Of a DNA stretch of 64,000 bases, positions 32,038-44,335 are shown piece after piece. Each line of letters opens with the position of its first letter. The stretch's first letter is position 1. Origin of the DNA: Penium margaritaceum (Eukaryota > Streptophyta > Zygnematophyceae > Desmidiales > Peniaceae); the NCBI GenBank assembly GCA_023375785.1, contig SZWC01004803.1, positions 97,991 to 161,990 of the forward strand. Direction: 5' to 3'. The position numbers and the translations under genes were made by a program. The notes under the pieces were generated by a model, which saw nothing but the letters and a program-made list of their open reading frames with translations, was not told the origin of the DNA and ran no database searches.

Positions 32038-32817
32038 CCTACATTTCATCCTACTCATTAGATTCCCTGGTTACTGCTCTCCAACTCAAAATTTTAGCTG
32101 AAGATGGAGCAAATGTACATACATGGATAGCTAACACCCTTGCTCGTGCCATTGGATGGGAAATGAGTAGCCAGTGCTTCATCAATCTACTCCATGGAAC
32201 AGTCAAATACAACCTCGAAAGGGGAAGCTATCTCTCTGATGATCTGCAACAGACCACTTTCAGTTGGGGGGGGGGGGGGGGGGGGACTACAACCGACTAC
32301 GACTAGTTGTACATCCCTCCTGCCATCATCACTTCAGAACAGCCCGTAGAACTCCAATGCTCTGGCATCAAATCCTTCAACAAGGATGGTGGAGAAAATC
32401 GATCAAAGAGACCTGTACCAATCATACCAGACTTCCTACACTTGCAGGAGAAGTTGATCCCTTGCCCTCCTTCGGCCCCTATGAAGGCTGGAGACAAACA
32501 CAATAATAGGCTGATCAGGTCTATAAGTTCCTCTTCCCCAAGTTCCTCCTGCACTTCGGTGTAACAAACTGTCTCCTTGGTGATCCACTCTACCTTGGAC
32601 CACAAGAGGAAGTAACTTGTGCCTACACCGAAGTCAATCAGCAAGTGCATGGAGAACTCAAAACATTACTGCACACGAACTACCATGACCTGATTGATGC
32701 ATACCCAGATGATCTGGGAGTCATGTGGTCCTGCTTCCTCCCCACTCAGAGCATATAACTCTCCATTGTTGTGAATCACACCTATTCACCCAGATGATCT
32801 GTCAGATTGAAGGGAGG
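32038..32817 (+). pseudogene. Ty3/gypsy integrase remnant
   Basis: After a 20-G homopolymer (32266-32285), one frame reads HHHFRTARRTPML, WWRKSIKETC, LAGEVDPLPSFGPYEGW, then after two stops ADQVYKFLF, LLHFGVTNCLLGDPLYLG and EVNQQVHGELKTLL. This order resembles the gypsy integrase: HHCC finger, 'G...PLP...W', 'LHG.P..ivSDRDP.F' and 'ERVN..LE..LR'. The SDRD Asp and other key residues are altered. The upstream part (32038-32265, another frame) may be the RNase H-integrase junction. The purine-rich AGATTGAAGGGAGG at 32804-32817 precedes an LTR-like sequence. Assignment rests on pattern only. Confidence 0.5.
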
Positions 32818-33440
32818 TGTCACAATATGAATATGACAGAGTACCCACTTCCCCTTAAAAAATTCCTTGAAAACTCTCAATAACGGTTCAGGTCCTCGAC
32901 TGAACCACATTGGCCAATGGTCCTCCAGTCACATGAACGTTATGGGCTCCGGTCAAGTTATCCCCTAACTGTCTGTCACCCGCGTCCGGCTAGCAAAAAG
33001 AAGCCGTCGCATAGTGCTTTTGTCCCGTGCTTTCTATGCATACAGAGGCTGTTCATTCCCTCAAGTTCAATCCAGAACACACTTTCCGCCGCCGTGTCTT
33101 TGCTCTACTCGCTCATCACTGATTCTTCCATCGCCATCCACTCTTAGCTCAGAACTTCACATCTCTTCGCTTCATTACTCTCGTTCTCTTGCCCAGTTCT
33201 TCTTAGTGCATCACTCGCCCCATCAATCCCACACACTTCACTCCAGTTTTCTATCACCACTGACCTGTGCACCTCTTCGATCTAACTTGGCCTCCTACTC
33301 TTCAATCCGGATTATGCGACTAACTCCTCGCCCCTACTCATGGTTCTTCACTCTCATTGTCACTATTCCTTGCTCTTGCATGTCGCATTGCTTCTGCCTG
33401 CTTTTGCCGTTGCTCAATCAGCTGCCTCCATTATTCTAAA
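32818..33440 (+). mobile_element. LTR of gypsy family Z, plus orientation
   Basis: Starts TGTCACAATATG directly after a purine tract and gypsy integrase remnant and ends near CCATTATTCTAAA, where satellite begins. It is related to the minus-strand copies at 39719-40206 and 50481-50878: shared ACTCTCAATAA.GGTT, a 'CTGTCACCCGCGTC' block and the following AAAGAAGCC. About 623 bp, longer than the others. It names family Z as gypsy-linked. Confidence 0.6.
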
Positions 33441-34996
33441 TATCTTGGCCTTGCTCTAGTTTTCTTTTGCTTCCTCCAGTTGTCTTGGGCTTGCTCCAGC
33501 TGTCTTGGGCTTCCTCCAATTGTCTTGAGCTTGTTCCAGTTTTCTTGGCCTTGCTCGAGTTGTCTTGGCCTTGCTCCAGTTGTCTTGAACTTTCTATAAT
33601 GGTCTTTGCCTTGCTCCAGTTGTCTTGGGCTTGCTCAAGTTGAAATGGGCTTGCTGCAGTTGTCTTGGCCTTGCTCCAGTTGTCTTAGCCTTGTTCTAGT
33701 TGTCTTGACCTTGCTCCAGTTGTCTTCGGCTTGCTCCAGTTTTCTTGGCCTTGTTCAAACTGTCTTGGGGTTGCTCCAGTTGTCATTGGCTTGCTCCAGT
33801 TTTCTTCGGCTTGCTCCAGTTGTCTTGGGTTTGCTCCAGTTGTCTTAGGCTTGCTCCTTTTGTTTTCGCCTTGCTCCAGTTGTCTTGGGATTTCTCCAGC
33901 TATCTTGGCCTTTCTCTAGTTGTCTTGGGCTCGCTCCAGTTGTGTTGGTCTTGTTCCGGTTGTTCTGGGCTTGCTCCAGTTGTCTTGGGCTTGCTCCAGT
34001 TTTCTTGGCCTTGCTCCAGTTGTCTTGGGCTTGCTGCAATTGTTTTTACCTTGCTCCAGTTTTCTTGGGCTTGCTTCAGTTTTCTTGGCCTTTCTCCTGT
34101 TGTCTTGGGTTTGCTCCACTTGTATTGGTCTTACTCCAATTGTCTTGGGCTTGCTCCAGTTGTCTTTGTCTTGCTCCAGGTGTCCTGGCCTTGCTCTTGC
34201 TGTCTTGGCCTTGCTCTAGTTGTCTTGGCCGTGCTCCCTTTGTCTTGGGCTTGCTCTAGTTCCCTTGGCCTCGCTCCAGTTGTCTTGGCCTTGCTCCAGT
34301 TTTCATGGGCTTGCTCTAGTTCTCTTGGGCTTGCTCAAATTTTCTTAGCCTTGCTCCAGCTGTCTTGGCCTTCCTCCAGTTGTTTTGGAATTTCTCTAGC
34401 TGTCTTGGGCTTGCTCCAGTTGTCTTGGACTTGCTCTAGTTGTTATTGCCTTGCTCCAGATGTCTCGGCCTTGCTTCAGTGGTCTTAGCCTTGCTCCAGT
34501 TGTTTGGGCCTTGCGCCGGTTGTGTTGGACTTGCTCCAGCTGTTTGGGCCTTGCTCTAGTTGTCTTGGGCTTGCTCCAGTTGACTTGGGTTTGCTCTAGT
34601 TGTCTAGGGCTTTCTTCAGTTGTCTTGGCCTTGCTCTGGTTGTCTTGTGTTTTCTCCAGTTGTCTTGGGATTGCTCCAGTTGTCTTGGCCTTTCTTGGGC
34701 TTGCTCCAGTGATCTTGGGATTTCTCCAGTTGTCTTGGCCTTGCTCTAGTTGTCTTGGCCTTAATCCAGTTGTCTTGGCCTTGCTCCAGGTATCGTGGGC
34801 TTGCTCGAGCTGTCTTGGGCTTGCTCCAGTTGTCTTGGGCTTGCTCTAGTTGTCTTGGCCTTGATCCAGTTGTCAATGCCGTGCTCCTGCTTACTTGGCC
34901 TTGCTCTAGTTGTCTTGAGCTTGATCCAGTTTTCTTGGTGTTGCTTCAGTTGTCTTGGCCTTGCCCTAGTTGTCTTGGGCTTGCTGTTGTTGTTTT
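33441..34996. repeat. 20-bp satellite array, block 5
   Basis: About 78 units in plus orientation. One irregular junction near 34690 lacks part of a unit. ORFs such as 33745-34488 are repeat translations. The block is continuous with block 6 but for the hAT insertion. Confidence 0.97.
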
Positions 34997-35015
34997 CAGT
35001 GTTGACCTGGGCCCC

Positions 35016-35455
35016 TTGAACAACGGTAGATCGATGTACACCGCGACACATCGATGTTATCTATTGCCACATCGGCCAATACGGTACCCCGGTTGTGGGG
35101 AAGGGGGGGAGAAGAGGCTATGACACCTTAGTGCCTGGTTTTTCCTGGCTATGGAATTCTTTATCAACAATGTAATTTCTAACATATCATGACTCCCTCA
35201 CACAGGCATGATTTGTTATGCTCACTTGTTTTAATAAGCATGTGGCAAGTGTGACAGGGACTCACATTTCATTCACACATACTGTAGTTTCAACAATTGC
35301 AGTGTACAATTGCATCTTTGCTAGAATTTCACACTAGAATTGCACTTAGTTCAACACATGATGCTGACTTGAACCATAGAGGTCATGCAAGGGAGCACAA
35401 ATGGAAAAAGCAACATTGTTAATCATGCTTCAAGAGCAATGGGTGCCTAAGCCCA
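35016..35455. other. hAT 3' non-coding terminal region
   Basis: AT-richer sequence between the left inverted repeat and the transposase end. It has subterminal ACATCGATG repeats near 35030-35075 and no coding potential. Confidence 0.6.
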
Positions 35456-38317
35456 CTAGTCATCAGAGCTCCTAGAGCGCTTACTGGTTTTCTCAGCGGT
35501 AGGTGTGCTAGTCCCCATCCTGGCTGCCTTCTTGGAACCCACCCCAACATTCCCACCAGCACTCCTAGCACTCCCACTGCCACTCCCCTTCTTCCTAGTA
35601 CCTCCAGCTGCAGTACTGCCAGTTACCCTCCTTCCTGCCCCATTGTCCCCAGGATCTCCATCCCCTTCCCCATCCACTTCATCCCCACCCTCATCCTCAG
35701 CCCCATCCCATCCCCTCTTCCTCATTATCAGCCTCTTCTCCCTCTGTCTTTGCTCCTGTATCCTGCTGGGAACCTGATGCTGCTGCCCTGCCACTGCAAA
35801 CACCTCAACCTCCGCCCTTGTGCACACGCTCCTGGAGTAAAATGACCCATCCTCCGGGTGGGCATAGACTATGGCCGGCTGTTGCGTCTGCTGCTGCTGC
35901 TCCCCTGCACCCTCCTTCTCCTCTCCCTCCACAAAACCTCCTCGTATTCCAACTCATCATCCTCGTTCTCCTCCCCCCTCTGCCTTCCACCGTCCTCCTC
36001 CTCCGGCAGCTCCTCAACTATGTCTCCATCATCTTCACTCTCTGAATCTTCTGGCTGTTCAAATGACAGCATACTGCAGCTGCGGCAGCCATCTGCATTG
36101 TAGTTCTTCCACAGCCAAATGCTGAATCAAACGAGCATCTGCAGCGTACTCACATGCAGTCTGTTCCAGCGGGCTGTGTGGATCAACTGGTGGGTGGAGA
36201 AGACACGCTCACAATCCAAGGAGGAGCATGGCTGAGCAAGAAATTTGATGGCACGTGCACGGAGGTTGGACAGGTGGGCGAGGTGTTGAGTTCCACTCAT
36301 AGGGTTGCAGCGTCTTGGCAAGTACTCTTACAACAACAGCTCTTGCTTTGTCCGAGAGCCGCTTTGTGGCAATGGGAGTGACTTCCACTGTCACCCTCCC
36401 CAGCTGGAACGCCTCCAACTCGCGGGCCAGCTCAGAATGGTGCTGCTCCAGCACCAATGCCTCGACTACCTGCTCCCAACTTTGCACCATGGACACATCA
36501 GCACTGAGATCATTCCCAAAGTGAGTGGGGTGCAAACGCCGTGCTGCAGTATACGAGGGGCACGACATGTCCTTCATCCAACGGGTGGACAGAAGCTCCA
36601 TTGCCAACTTCACATGCTGCGCAGCAACACGTGCTGGTTTGCATGCCTTGCCCACTGCGAGTGCTTTGAGGTCCTCCATGCAATCCAACAAGCCCTCCTA
36701 AATCTCCCCAGTAGCACCACCTGGATGGTCTGGAATGCACAACACCGTGACAAGGGGAGTAAGCAGGTCATGCAGCTGCCTGACCGGAAGCCAGAAAACC
36801 TTGCGCCGAACAATTTTGCGCACGCGTTTCTTCCGACCCCATCCCTCTGGGCACCTATATCTGCCCATGTGCTGGCGTTTACCAGCTTGAGCAGAAAAGG
36901 ACGTATGTCCAATAGCCCCCGCAACACAATGTGCACGAACACAAATTGCGTGGTTGACTGTGGCAGCAATACCTGGCCCCAAAACATCTGCTTCAGCCAG
37001 TTGTAGAGAATGTAATTGTTCTTGAAAAAGTTCACCACCTTCTCAGTACGTGCCATGATTCCCGCTCCCCACTCTGACTTGCGCAGATCCTTCATGACCA
37101 AATCCACATTATGGGCAAAACAGCCCTGCCACAGCACAGAGGGGTACTTCCCTTTGAGGTCGTCAACGTCCTTGTTCACACTTGTGTTGTCGCAAACGAC
37201 GCAGACAATGTTCTTTACGCTAACAGCCTCAATGTCCACTTCAATCATCGTGGCGACGTGCTTAGCATTGCGGGTGAGGCCACTTGCATCATGGCTGAAG
37301 ACGTGGTATGCACCCTTTGCGTTCACGGCCATGCAGTTGTAGATAGATCACTGCTAGAGATCCGCCAACTCGTCCACCGCGAGTGTCACGCAGTAGATGG
37401 TCCACATCTGCTTCAGGGGCGAGTCCAGCTCCTCCAGCTTCCGGTCCAGCCGTGGAAGTATGTCGCCCACGACACTGCCTTGAGCAGGAAGGTGGAAGGT
37501 AGGGGTGGTGAGCCGAGCAGTGCGCACCACCTCATTGAGCAAGTTCATCCGGCAGGAGCTGACGGGCAATGCACCCCCGGCCATCAGCTTCACAATAGCC
37601 ATCTGGTATGCTGAGTTGGCAGCCTTGTCACAATGAGGCCGCACGCTGGTCTACATGAGGTTGCTGGTGGTTAGAGTGGCACGGATGGCGGGACACATTT
37701 GTGGCTGTTGTTGCTGCTCCTCTGCTACGTCGTGCCGGGTTGCCATGGCTGGTACCAGGAGCCAAAGGCCGTCACTGTCATCGTCCAGAGGCAGTCCGGC
37801 CCGCTCAAGAGCTACTGCCCACTGGCGTTCCTAAAAAAGCTGGCCCCATGCCACAGGCTTAGAGCTAGTACCCCCTTCTGGTTCCCTGCCCGTTGTACAG
37901 GCGGCCATCTGCCAGCTTCCATCCAGCAGGTGGACGTGGTTTCCGCTCAAGACCCAGAGCATCCTGTGCAAGAGGCGGCGGATGCTCACAGACCTGAACA
38001 TTGCCATTCGTCTCACCAAAGTGACCTCGGATGCGGTCACACGTCCCGCTCAGGGTCACACCACACGAGCCACGGTAGAAACTTGACTTCTTGGAGCATG
38101 TCGGGACTGGTAGGCAGTGGTGAGAGAGAGCAAGAGTGAGAAAGTCCCCTTGGAGCTGGCGCACCGGGGCGGGTGAATATTTTGGTGCCAGCGGGAGGTG
38201 AGAGGAAGAGGCACCTCCAGATGACCCAGTGCCCATGGTCGAGCTGGAGGTGGATGTGGGCACCGCTGCCCAATGCATAGGAGGCATGGTGGAGGTGCTA
38301 CTGTGCTGCAAAACCAA
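35456..38317 (-). pseudogene. hAT transposase remnant
   Basis: On the minus strand, starting near 38317: a Ser/Thr-rich lead, a BED-type zinc finger near 38080-37988 (RGSCGVTLSG, then RIRGHF and NVQVC), a DUF659-like catalytic segment at 37644-36850 (VCDNTSVNKDVDDLKG, GCFAHNVDLVMKDL), the 'VRKIV...VFWLPV...LLTPLV.VLC' segment in another frame from about 36830, the EI-stop-EGLLDCMEDLKALA segment near 36690, and the C-terminal dimerisation motif SSLDCERVFSTHQLIHTARWNRL near 36220-36150 back in the first frame. An acidic tail and a Ser/Lys-rich stretch follow to 35456. At least two frameshifts and several stops (near 37625, 37352 and 36698) inactivate it. Confidence 0.88.
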
Positions 38318-38897
38318 AGTGGCCTTGCGGCGCTGAGCCTAAGTGCTGGTACCCATCAAAGACATCGGTTGCGCATGACTGAACGAGTAGAAGAGGTGAC
38401 TGGTTGTGGGCTATCGTCATACACAACAGTCCACAAGGGCATCGATGGGGGGAGGGGGGATCGCATGTGCAGATCGCATCGACAAGGACAACTTTTTCCA
38501 GCAAGGCAATGTCGGATGGGCTGCATGAATCCATCATTCAATCTGCCAGCATGGCAGAGTTTGATGGACGCGAAAACAAGGCAGGGCGGATTTGCTGTTT
38601 GTTGACCTCCCATTGGTCATGATACCCTAGCAAGTGTCCACCTCACTAGGTCCAATGCATGGTCAGATGCAAAGATAATGTGAAGTAGACGGGTATTACT
38701 GTACAACAGTGCACTACACGATGTTTGAGCCGGAAGTCTCCTGCAAAATAATGTCACCTGCGGGAATCCTCGCTACGACTGGTATGTGTCAGTCTGAGTG
38801 CCTAAAAGGTGGTTTTGTGCAAAACTTGTCCGCGGGCCACATCTATGCCCCATCGAGGTGGTCTGCGGTGACGCGGCTGATGTGATCCCATCACATC
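38318..38897. other. hAT 5' non-coding terminal region
   Basis: About 580 bp upstream of the transposase, with GATGTGAT/ATCACATC subterminal repeats near 38878-38898. Small ORFs here lack motifs. Confidence 0.6.
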
Positions 38898-38917
38898 GGA
38901 CCCCGAAGTCAACACTG

Positions 38918-39718
38918 GTTGGTTTTGGCTTGCCCCAGTTGTCGTGGCCTTTCTCTAGAAGTATTGGCCTTGCTTCAAGTGTCCTGGGCTTACTCCAGTT
39001 GACTGAGCCTTGATCAAGTTGTTGTTTCCTCGCTCAAATTGTCTTGGACTTGCTCTGGTTGCCTTAGGCTTGCTCCAGCTGTCTTGGCCTTGCTCTAGTT
39101 GTCATGGGCTCGCTTTGTTTTTCTTTCCCTTGCTCCAGTTGTCTCGGCCTTGCTCCAGTTGTCTTGGCCTTGCTCTAGTTGTTTGGAGCTTTCTCCAGTT
39201 GTCTTGGCTTGCTCCAGTTGTCTTTGCCTTACTCTGGTTGTCTTGGCCTTGCTCCAGTTGTCTTGGGTTTGCTCTAGTGTTCTTGGCCTTGCTCAAGTTT
39301 TCTTGGCCTTTCTTCAGTTGTTTTGGTCTTGCTCCAGTTGTCTTGGGCTTGCTCCAGTTGTCTTGGCCTTGCTCCAGTTTTCATGGCCTTCCTCCAGTTG
39401 GTTTGGCCTTGCTCCAGTTGTCTTTTCCTTGCTCCAGTTGTCTTGGGCTTGCTCCAGATGTCTTGGGCCTGCTCCAGTTGTCTTCACCTTGATCGAGTTG
39501 TCTCTTCCTTGCTCAATTTGTCTTAGGCTTGCTCTTGTTGTCTTCGCCTTACTCCAGTTGTCTTGGCCTTGCTCTAGCTGTTTTGGCCTTGCTCCAGTTG
39601 TCTTAGGCTTGCTCCTATTGTATTGGGCTTGTTCTGGTTGTCTTGGGCTTGCTCCAGTTGTATTGAGCTTGCTCTAGTTGTCTTGGACTTGCTCCAATTG
39701 TCTTGGGATTTCTCCAGT
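38918..39718. repeat. 20-bp satellite array, block 6
   Basis: About 40 units, plus orientation, between the hAT element and an LTR Z copy. A unit near 39205 is one base short, shifting the reading frame of repeat ORFs. Confidence 0.97.
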
Positions 39719-40206
39719 TGTAGAGGGTGAAGAAGAGAGCTACAAGGGACTCGAGTGCGGTGAGAGAACGTGGATAATGGAAGTTTGGAGTTGATGTGTA
39801 GAGGTCAAGGGATGGAGTGACAAAGCAAGAGAACTAAAGTGAAATGATGTGGGAAGGAGAGATGAGAGTGGATGAAAAAGACGGAGAGAGCGATCAGCAA
39901 GAAGAGGAAAGACACAGTGGAACCGAAGGTGAATAGGATGAACACACTGTTCTGAGCTAACGTGGTGGGAATGAAAATCCACTGTATTCAAAGCAGAACA
40001 TGATAAACCTGCAAGCAATGGCTTCTTTCCGCAAGTCGGACGCGGGTGACAGTTGTTACATTATGAGGGGATGAATTGATTGTCGGTCATGACAGTCCGG
40101 AAAACCGATGGACCGTTGCCAAGATGGTTCGGTCTAGTACCTGAACCTTTATTGAGAGCTTGGTAATTCCGAGCAGTGGCCTCTGTTGGAGTCGATCTTT
40201 CAGAAA
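39719..40206 (-). mobile_element. Isolated LTR of family Z inside satellite
   Basis: About 488 bp. On the plus strand it begins TGTAGAGGGTGAAG right after a satellite CCAGT and ends CTTTCAGAAA before a short TTACTCCAG return to satellite. Most similar to 50481-50878. No coding region or target duplication. The ORF at 39740-40018 lies inside and has no known motif. Confidence 0.7.
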
Positions 40207-43200
40207 AAGACTTACTCCAGTTCTCTTGGGCTTGCTCCAGACTTGATGGCCTTGCTCCAGTTTTGTTGGCCTTGCACCAGCTGTCTTTGCCTTACTCAAG
40301 TTGTGTTGGGCTTGCTCAAGTTGTCTTGGGCTTGCTCCACCTTTCTTGGATTTTCTTAAGTTGTCTTGGCTTTTCCCCACTTGTCTTGGGCTTGCGCCAG
40401 TTGTCTTGGGCTACCTCCAGTTATCTTGGGCTTGATCCAGTTGTCTTGGGCTTGCTCCAACTGTCTTTGCCTTGCTCCGGTTTTCTTGGGCTTGCTCCAC
40501 TTGTTTTGGGCTTGCTCCAGTTGTCTTGAGCTTGCTCTAGGTGTCTTGGCCTTGCTCCAATTGTTTGAGCTTGCTCCGTTTATCTTGGACTTGCTCCAGT
40601 TTTCTTGGCCTTCCTCAAGTTGTCTTGGGCTTGCTCCAGTTGTCTTTGCCTTGCTCCAGTTGTCGTGGGCTTGCTCCAGTTGTCTTCGACTTGCTCCAGT
40701 TGTCTTTGGCTTGCTCCAGTTGTCTTGGGCTTGTTTCAAATTTCTTGGCTTTGCTCCAGTTGTCTTGGCCTTGCTGCATTTGTTTTGCGCTTGCTCCAGT
40801 TTTCTTGGGCTTGCTCCAGTTGTCTTGGGCTTGATCCAGTTTACTTGGGTTTGCTCCAGTATGTTGGCCTTGCTCTAGTTGTCCTGGGCTTGCTCTAGTT
40901 GGCTTGGCCTTGTTCCAGCTATCTTGACCTTGCTCCATTTGTCTTTGGCTTGCTCCTGTTGTCATGACCTTGCTCCACTTGTCTTGGGCTTGCTCTAGTT
41001 GTCTTGGGCTTACTCCAGTTCTCTTGGGCTTGCTCCAGTTTTCTTGGCCTTTTCCCATTTGTCTTGGGCTTGCTCTAGTTGTCTTCGGCTTTCTCTAGTT
41101 ATCTTGGTCTCACTCCAATTCTCTTGGGCTTGCATTACTTGTCTCGGGATGGCTCCAGTTGTCTTGGACTTCATCCAGTTTTCTTGGGCTTGCTCCAGTT
41201 GGCTTGGCCATGCTCCAGTTGTCTTTGGCTTAGCACAGTTGTCTTAGGTATGCTCCAGTTGTCTTGGTCTTGCTCCACTTGGTTTGGGCTTGCTCTAGTT
41301 GTCTTGGGCATGCTCCAGTTGTTTTGGGCTTGATCTTGTTATCTGAGGCTTGCTCCAGCTGTTTGGGGCTTGATCCAGTTGTTTGGCCTTGATCATGTTG
41401 TCTTTGACTTGCTCCAGTTATCTCGGCATGCTCCACTTGTCTCGGAGTTGCTCTTGTTGTCTTGGCCTTGCTCCAGTTTTCGTGAACTTGCTCCATTTTT
41501 GTTGGGCTTGCTCGAGTAGTCTTGGGTTAAACTCATTTGTCTTAGGCTTGCTCCAGTTATCTTGGGCTGGCTTCAGTTGTCTTGGGCTTCCTCCAGTTAT
41601 CTTGGGCTTGCTCCAGTTGTCTTGGCCTTGCTTCAACTGTCTTGGCCCTCCTCCAGTTGTCTTGGAATTTCTCCAGTTGTCTTTGGCTTGCTCCAGTTGC
41701 CCTGGTCTTGCTCCAGCTGTCTTGGACTTTCTCTAGTTGTTTTTGGCTTGCTCCAGTTGTCTTGGGCTTGCTCCAGTTGTCTTGGCCTTACTTAAGTTGT
41801 CTTGGCCCTCCTCTACTTTTCTTGGATTTGATTCAGTTGTCTTCGGTTTGCTCCAGTTGTCTTTGCCTTGCTCAAGTTGTCTTGGGCTTGCTCTAGTTGT
41901 TTTGGGCTTACTCGAGTTGTCTTGGCCAGCTCAAATTGTCTTGGCCTTGCTCCTGTTTTCTTGGGCTTGCTATTGTTGTCTTGGGCTTGCTCCAGCTATC
42001 TTGGGCTTGCTTTATTTTTCTTGGGCTTCCTCCAGTTGTTCTGCCCTTGGTCCAGTTGTCTTGGGCTTGCTCCAGATGTCTTGGTCTTGTTACAGCAGCC
42101 TTGGAGGTGCTCTAGTTGTCTTGGGCTTGCTCCAATTGTCTTTGGGTTGCTCTAGTTGTCTTGGTCTTGCTCCAATTGTCTTGGCTTTGCTCCAGTTGTC
42201 TTGGGCTTGCTCCATTTGTCTTAGCCTTACTCTAGTTGTCTTGGCCTTGCTCCTGTTGTCAAGGGCTTGCTCCATTTGTCTTGGCATCACTCCAGTTATC
42301 TTGGCCTTGCTCCAGTTGTTATGGGCTTGCTCCAGTTTTCTTGGGCTTGCTCCAGATGTCTTGGCCTTGCTTCAGTTGTCTTTGCCTTGCTCCTGTTGTC
42401 TTGGCCTTGCTCCACTTGTCCTGTACTTGCTTCAGTTGGCTTGCCATGCTCCAGTTGTCTGGGCCATGCTTAAGTTGTCTTGGGCTTGTTCCAGTTGTGT
42501 AGTGCTTGCTCGAGTTACTTTGGGCTTGCTTCAGTTATCTTGACCTTGCTCTATTTGTCATGGCCTTGCTCTAGTTGTCTTTGCCTTGCTTAAGTTGTCT
42601 TGGGCTTGCTCCTATTGTCTTAAGCTTGCCCCAGATGTCTTTGGCTTGCTCCAGTTGTCTTGGGCTTGCTCCAGTTGTCTTCCCCTTGCTCCAGTTGTAT
42701 TGGGCTTTCTCCAGGTGTTTAGGACTTGCTCTTGTTTTGTTGGCCTTGTTCCAGTGGTCTGGGCCTTGATCCAGTTGTCGTTGCCGTGCTCCAATTGTCT
42801 TGGCCTTGCTCTCGCTGTCTTCGCCTTGCTCCAGGTTTCTTTGCCTTGCTCCAATCAACTCAGGCTTACTTCAGTGGTCTTCGCCTTGCTCCACTTGTCT
42901 TGGCCTTGCTGAAGTTGTCTTCGACTTGCTCCAGTTGTGTGGGCCTTGCTCCAGATGTATTGGACTTCCCCCACTTGTATTGGGCGTGCTCGAGTTTTCT
43001 CTGGCTTGCTTCAGTGGTCTTGGCCTTGCTCCACTTGTCTTGGCCTTGCTCAAGTTGTCTTGGACTTGCTACAATTGCACGGGCCCTACTCCAGTTGTCT
43101 TGGGCTCTCTTCAGTGGTCTTGGCCTTGCTCTAGTTGTTCTTGGCTTGCCCCAGTTGTCTTGGCTTTGCTCTAGTTGTCTTGGGCTTTCTCTAGTTGTCT

Positions 43201-44130
43201 TGGCCTTGCTCCAGTTGTCTTTTGTTGGCTCCAGATGTCTTGGCCTTGATTCAGTTGTTGTGGGCTTGCTCCAGTTGTCTTGGGCTTGCTCTAGTTGTCT
43301 TGGGCTTTCTCCAGTTGTCTTGGTCTTGCTCCAGTTGTCAAGGCCTTGCTCCCGTTGTCTTAGCATTGCTCCAGTTGTCTTGAGCTTGCTACTGTTGTCT
43401 TGGCCTTGCTCTAGTTGTATTTGGTATGCTCCAGTTGTCTTGGGCTTGCTACAGTTGTATAGGCCTTGCCCTAGTTGTCTTGGCCTTGCTCCAGATGTCC
43501 GGGCCTCGCACCAGCTGTGTTGGCTTTGCTCCTGTTGTCTTTGCCTTGCTCCAGCTGTCCTTGCCTTGTTCCAATTGTTTTGGCCTTGCTCAAGTTTCCT
43601 TGGGCTTGCTCGAGCTATCTTAGCCTTTGCTCCAGTTCTCCTTGGCATGCTTTGGTTGTCTTGGCCTTGCTTGAGTTGTCTTGGCCTTGCTCCAGTTGTC
43701 TTGGCCTTGCTCTAGGTGTGTGAGCATTTCAGTTGTCTTGGCCTTTCTCCGGTGCTCGTTTCTTTTCTAGCTGTCTCGGCCTTGCTCAAGTTTTCTTGGG
43801 CTTGCTCCAGTGTTCCTGGTCTTTCTCAGTTGTCTTGGCCTTGCTGTATTTGTCTTGAAGTTGCTCCAGTTTTCTTTGGCTTGCTCCAGTTTTCTTGGTC
43901 TTTCTCTAGTTGTCTGGGCCTTCCTCCACTTGGTCTAGCCTTGCTCCAGTTTTCATTGCCTTGCTCCAGCTGTCTTGGCCGTGCTTTAGTTGTCTTGGAC
44001 TTGCTCTTGTTGTCTTTGGCTTGCTCCACTTGTCTTAGGCTTGCTCCACTTGTCTTTGGCTTGCTCAAGTTGTCTTGGGCTTGCTCTAGTTGTCATGGGC
44101 TCGCTCAAGTTGTCTTGTGCTTGCTCCAGG
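40207..44130. repeat. 20-bp satellite array, block 7
   Basis: About 196 units. The stretch 42200-43700 is enriched in the GGCCTTG variant and has some of the most diverged units, while 40600-40850 is close to consensus. Long ORFs on both strands (for example 42726-43715 and 42866-43648) are repeat translations. Confidence 0.97.
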
Positions 44131-44335
44131 TGTAGAGGTTGAAGTAGAGAGCTCAAATGGACAGGAGTGCACTGACAGAACATGGTCGATAGAAGCTCGG
44201 GGTTGTTGTGTAGAGGTGAGAAGACGGAGTGATTGAGCGAGAGTGTCAGAGTGAAACGATGTGGGAATGAGAGGTGAGAGTGGATGACAAAGAGGGAGAG
44301 AGCGATTGGCGAGAAGAGTGAAGACACAACAGAAT
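44131..44335 (-). mobile_element. Truncated LTR Z fused to copia H
   Basis: 205 bp. The left junction with satellite (GCTCCAGG|TGTAGAGGTTGAAG) is identical to that at 50480/50481. Similarity to the 50-kb copy ends at about 44335 (GACACAACAGAAT) and the next base is within the RT of copia H, so the two elements are joined by a deletion or recombination. Confidence 0.8.

Larger units (their letters stand above)
34997..38917 (-). mobile_element. hAT DNA transposon, decayed, inserted in satellite
   Basis: 3,921 bp with terminal inverted repeats: left CAGTGTTGACCTGGGCCCC (34997-35015), right complement CAGTGTTGACTTCGGGGTCC (38898-38917). The CAGTGTTG start is typical of hAT elements. 8-bp flanks GTTGTTTT (34989-34996) and GTTGGTTT (38918-38925) agree at seven positions, as expected for a hAT target duplication, and both are satellite. 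ACATCG-type subterminal repeats lie inside both ends. A broken transposase occupies the minus strand. Confidence 0.93.

Noticed and set aside
32818-33440. This Z copy with its following satellite as one element whose LTR ends in satellite
   Set aside because: Z copies occur in both orientations while the satellite always has the same orientation, so the satellite is not part of the element.
35456-36072. Acidic and Ser/Lys-rich ORFs as an independent host gene
   Set aside because: They lie between the hAT terminal repeats, downstream of the transposase dimerisation motif on the same strand, so they are best read as the element's C-terminal tail.
43986-44335. C-terminal 120 residues of the 857-codon minus-strand ORF as an extension of copia Pol
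   Set aside because: They are encoded by LTR Z and satellite, joined to RT by a truncation.
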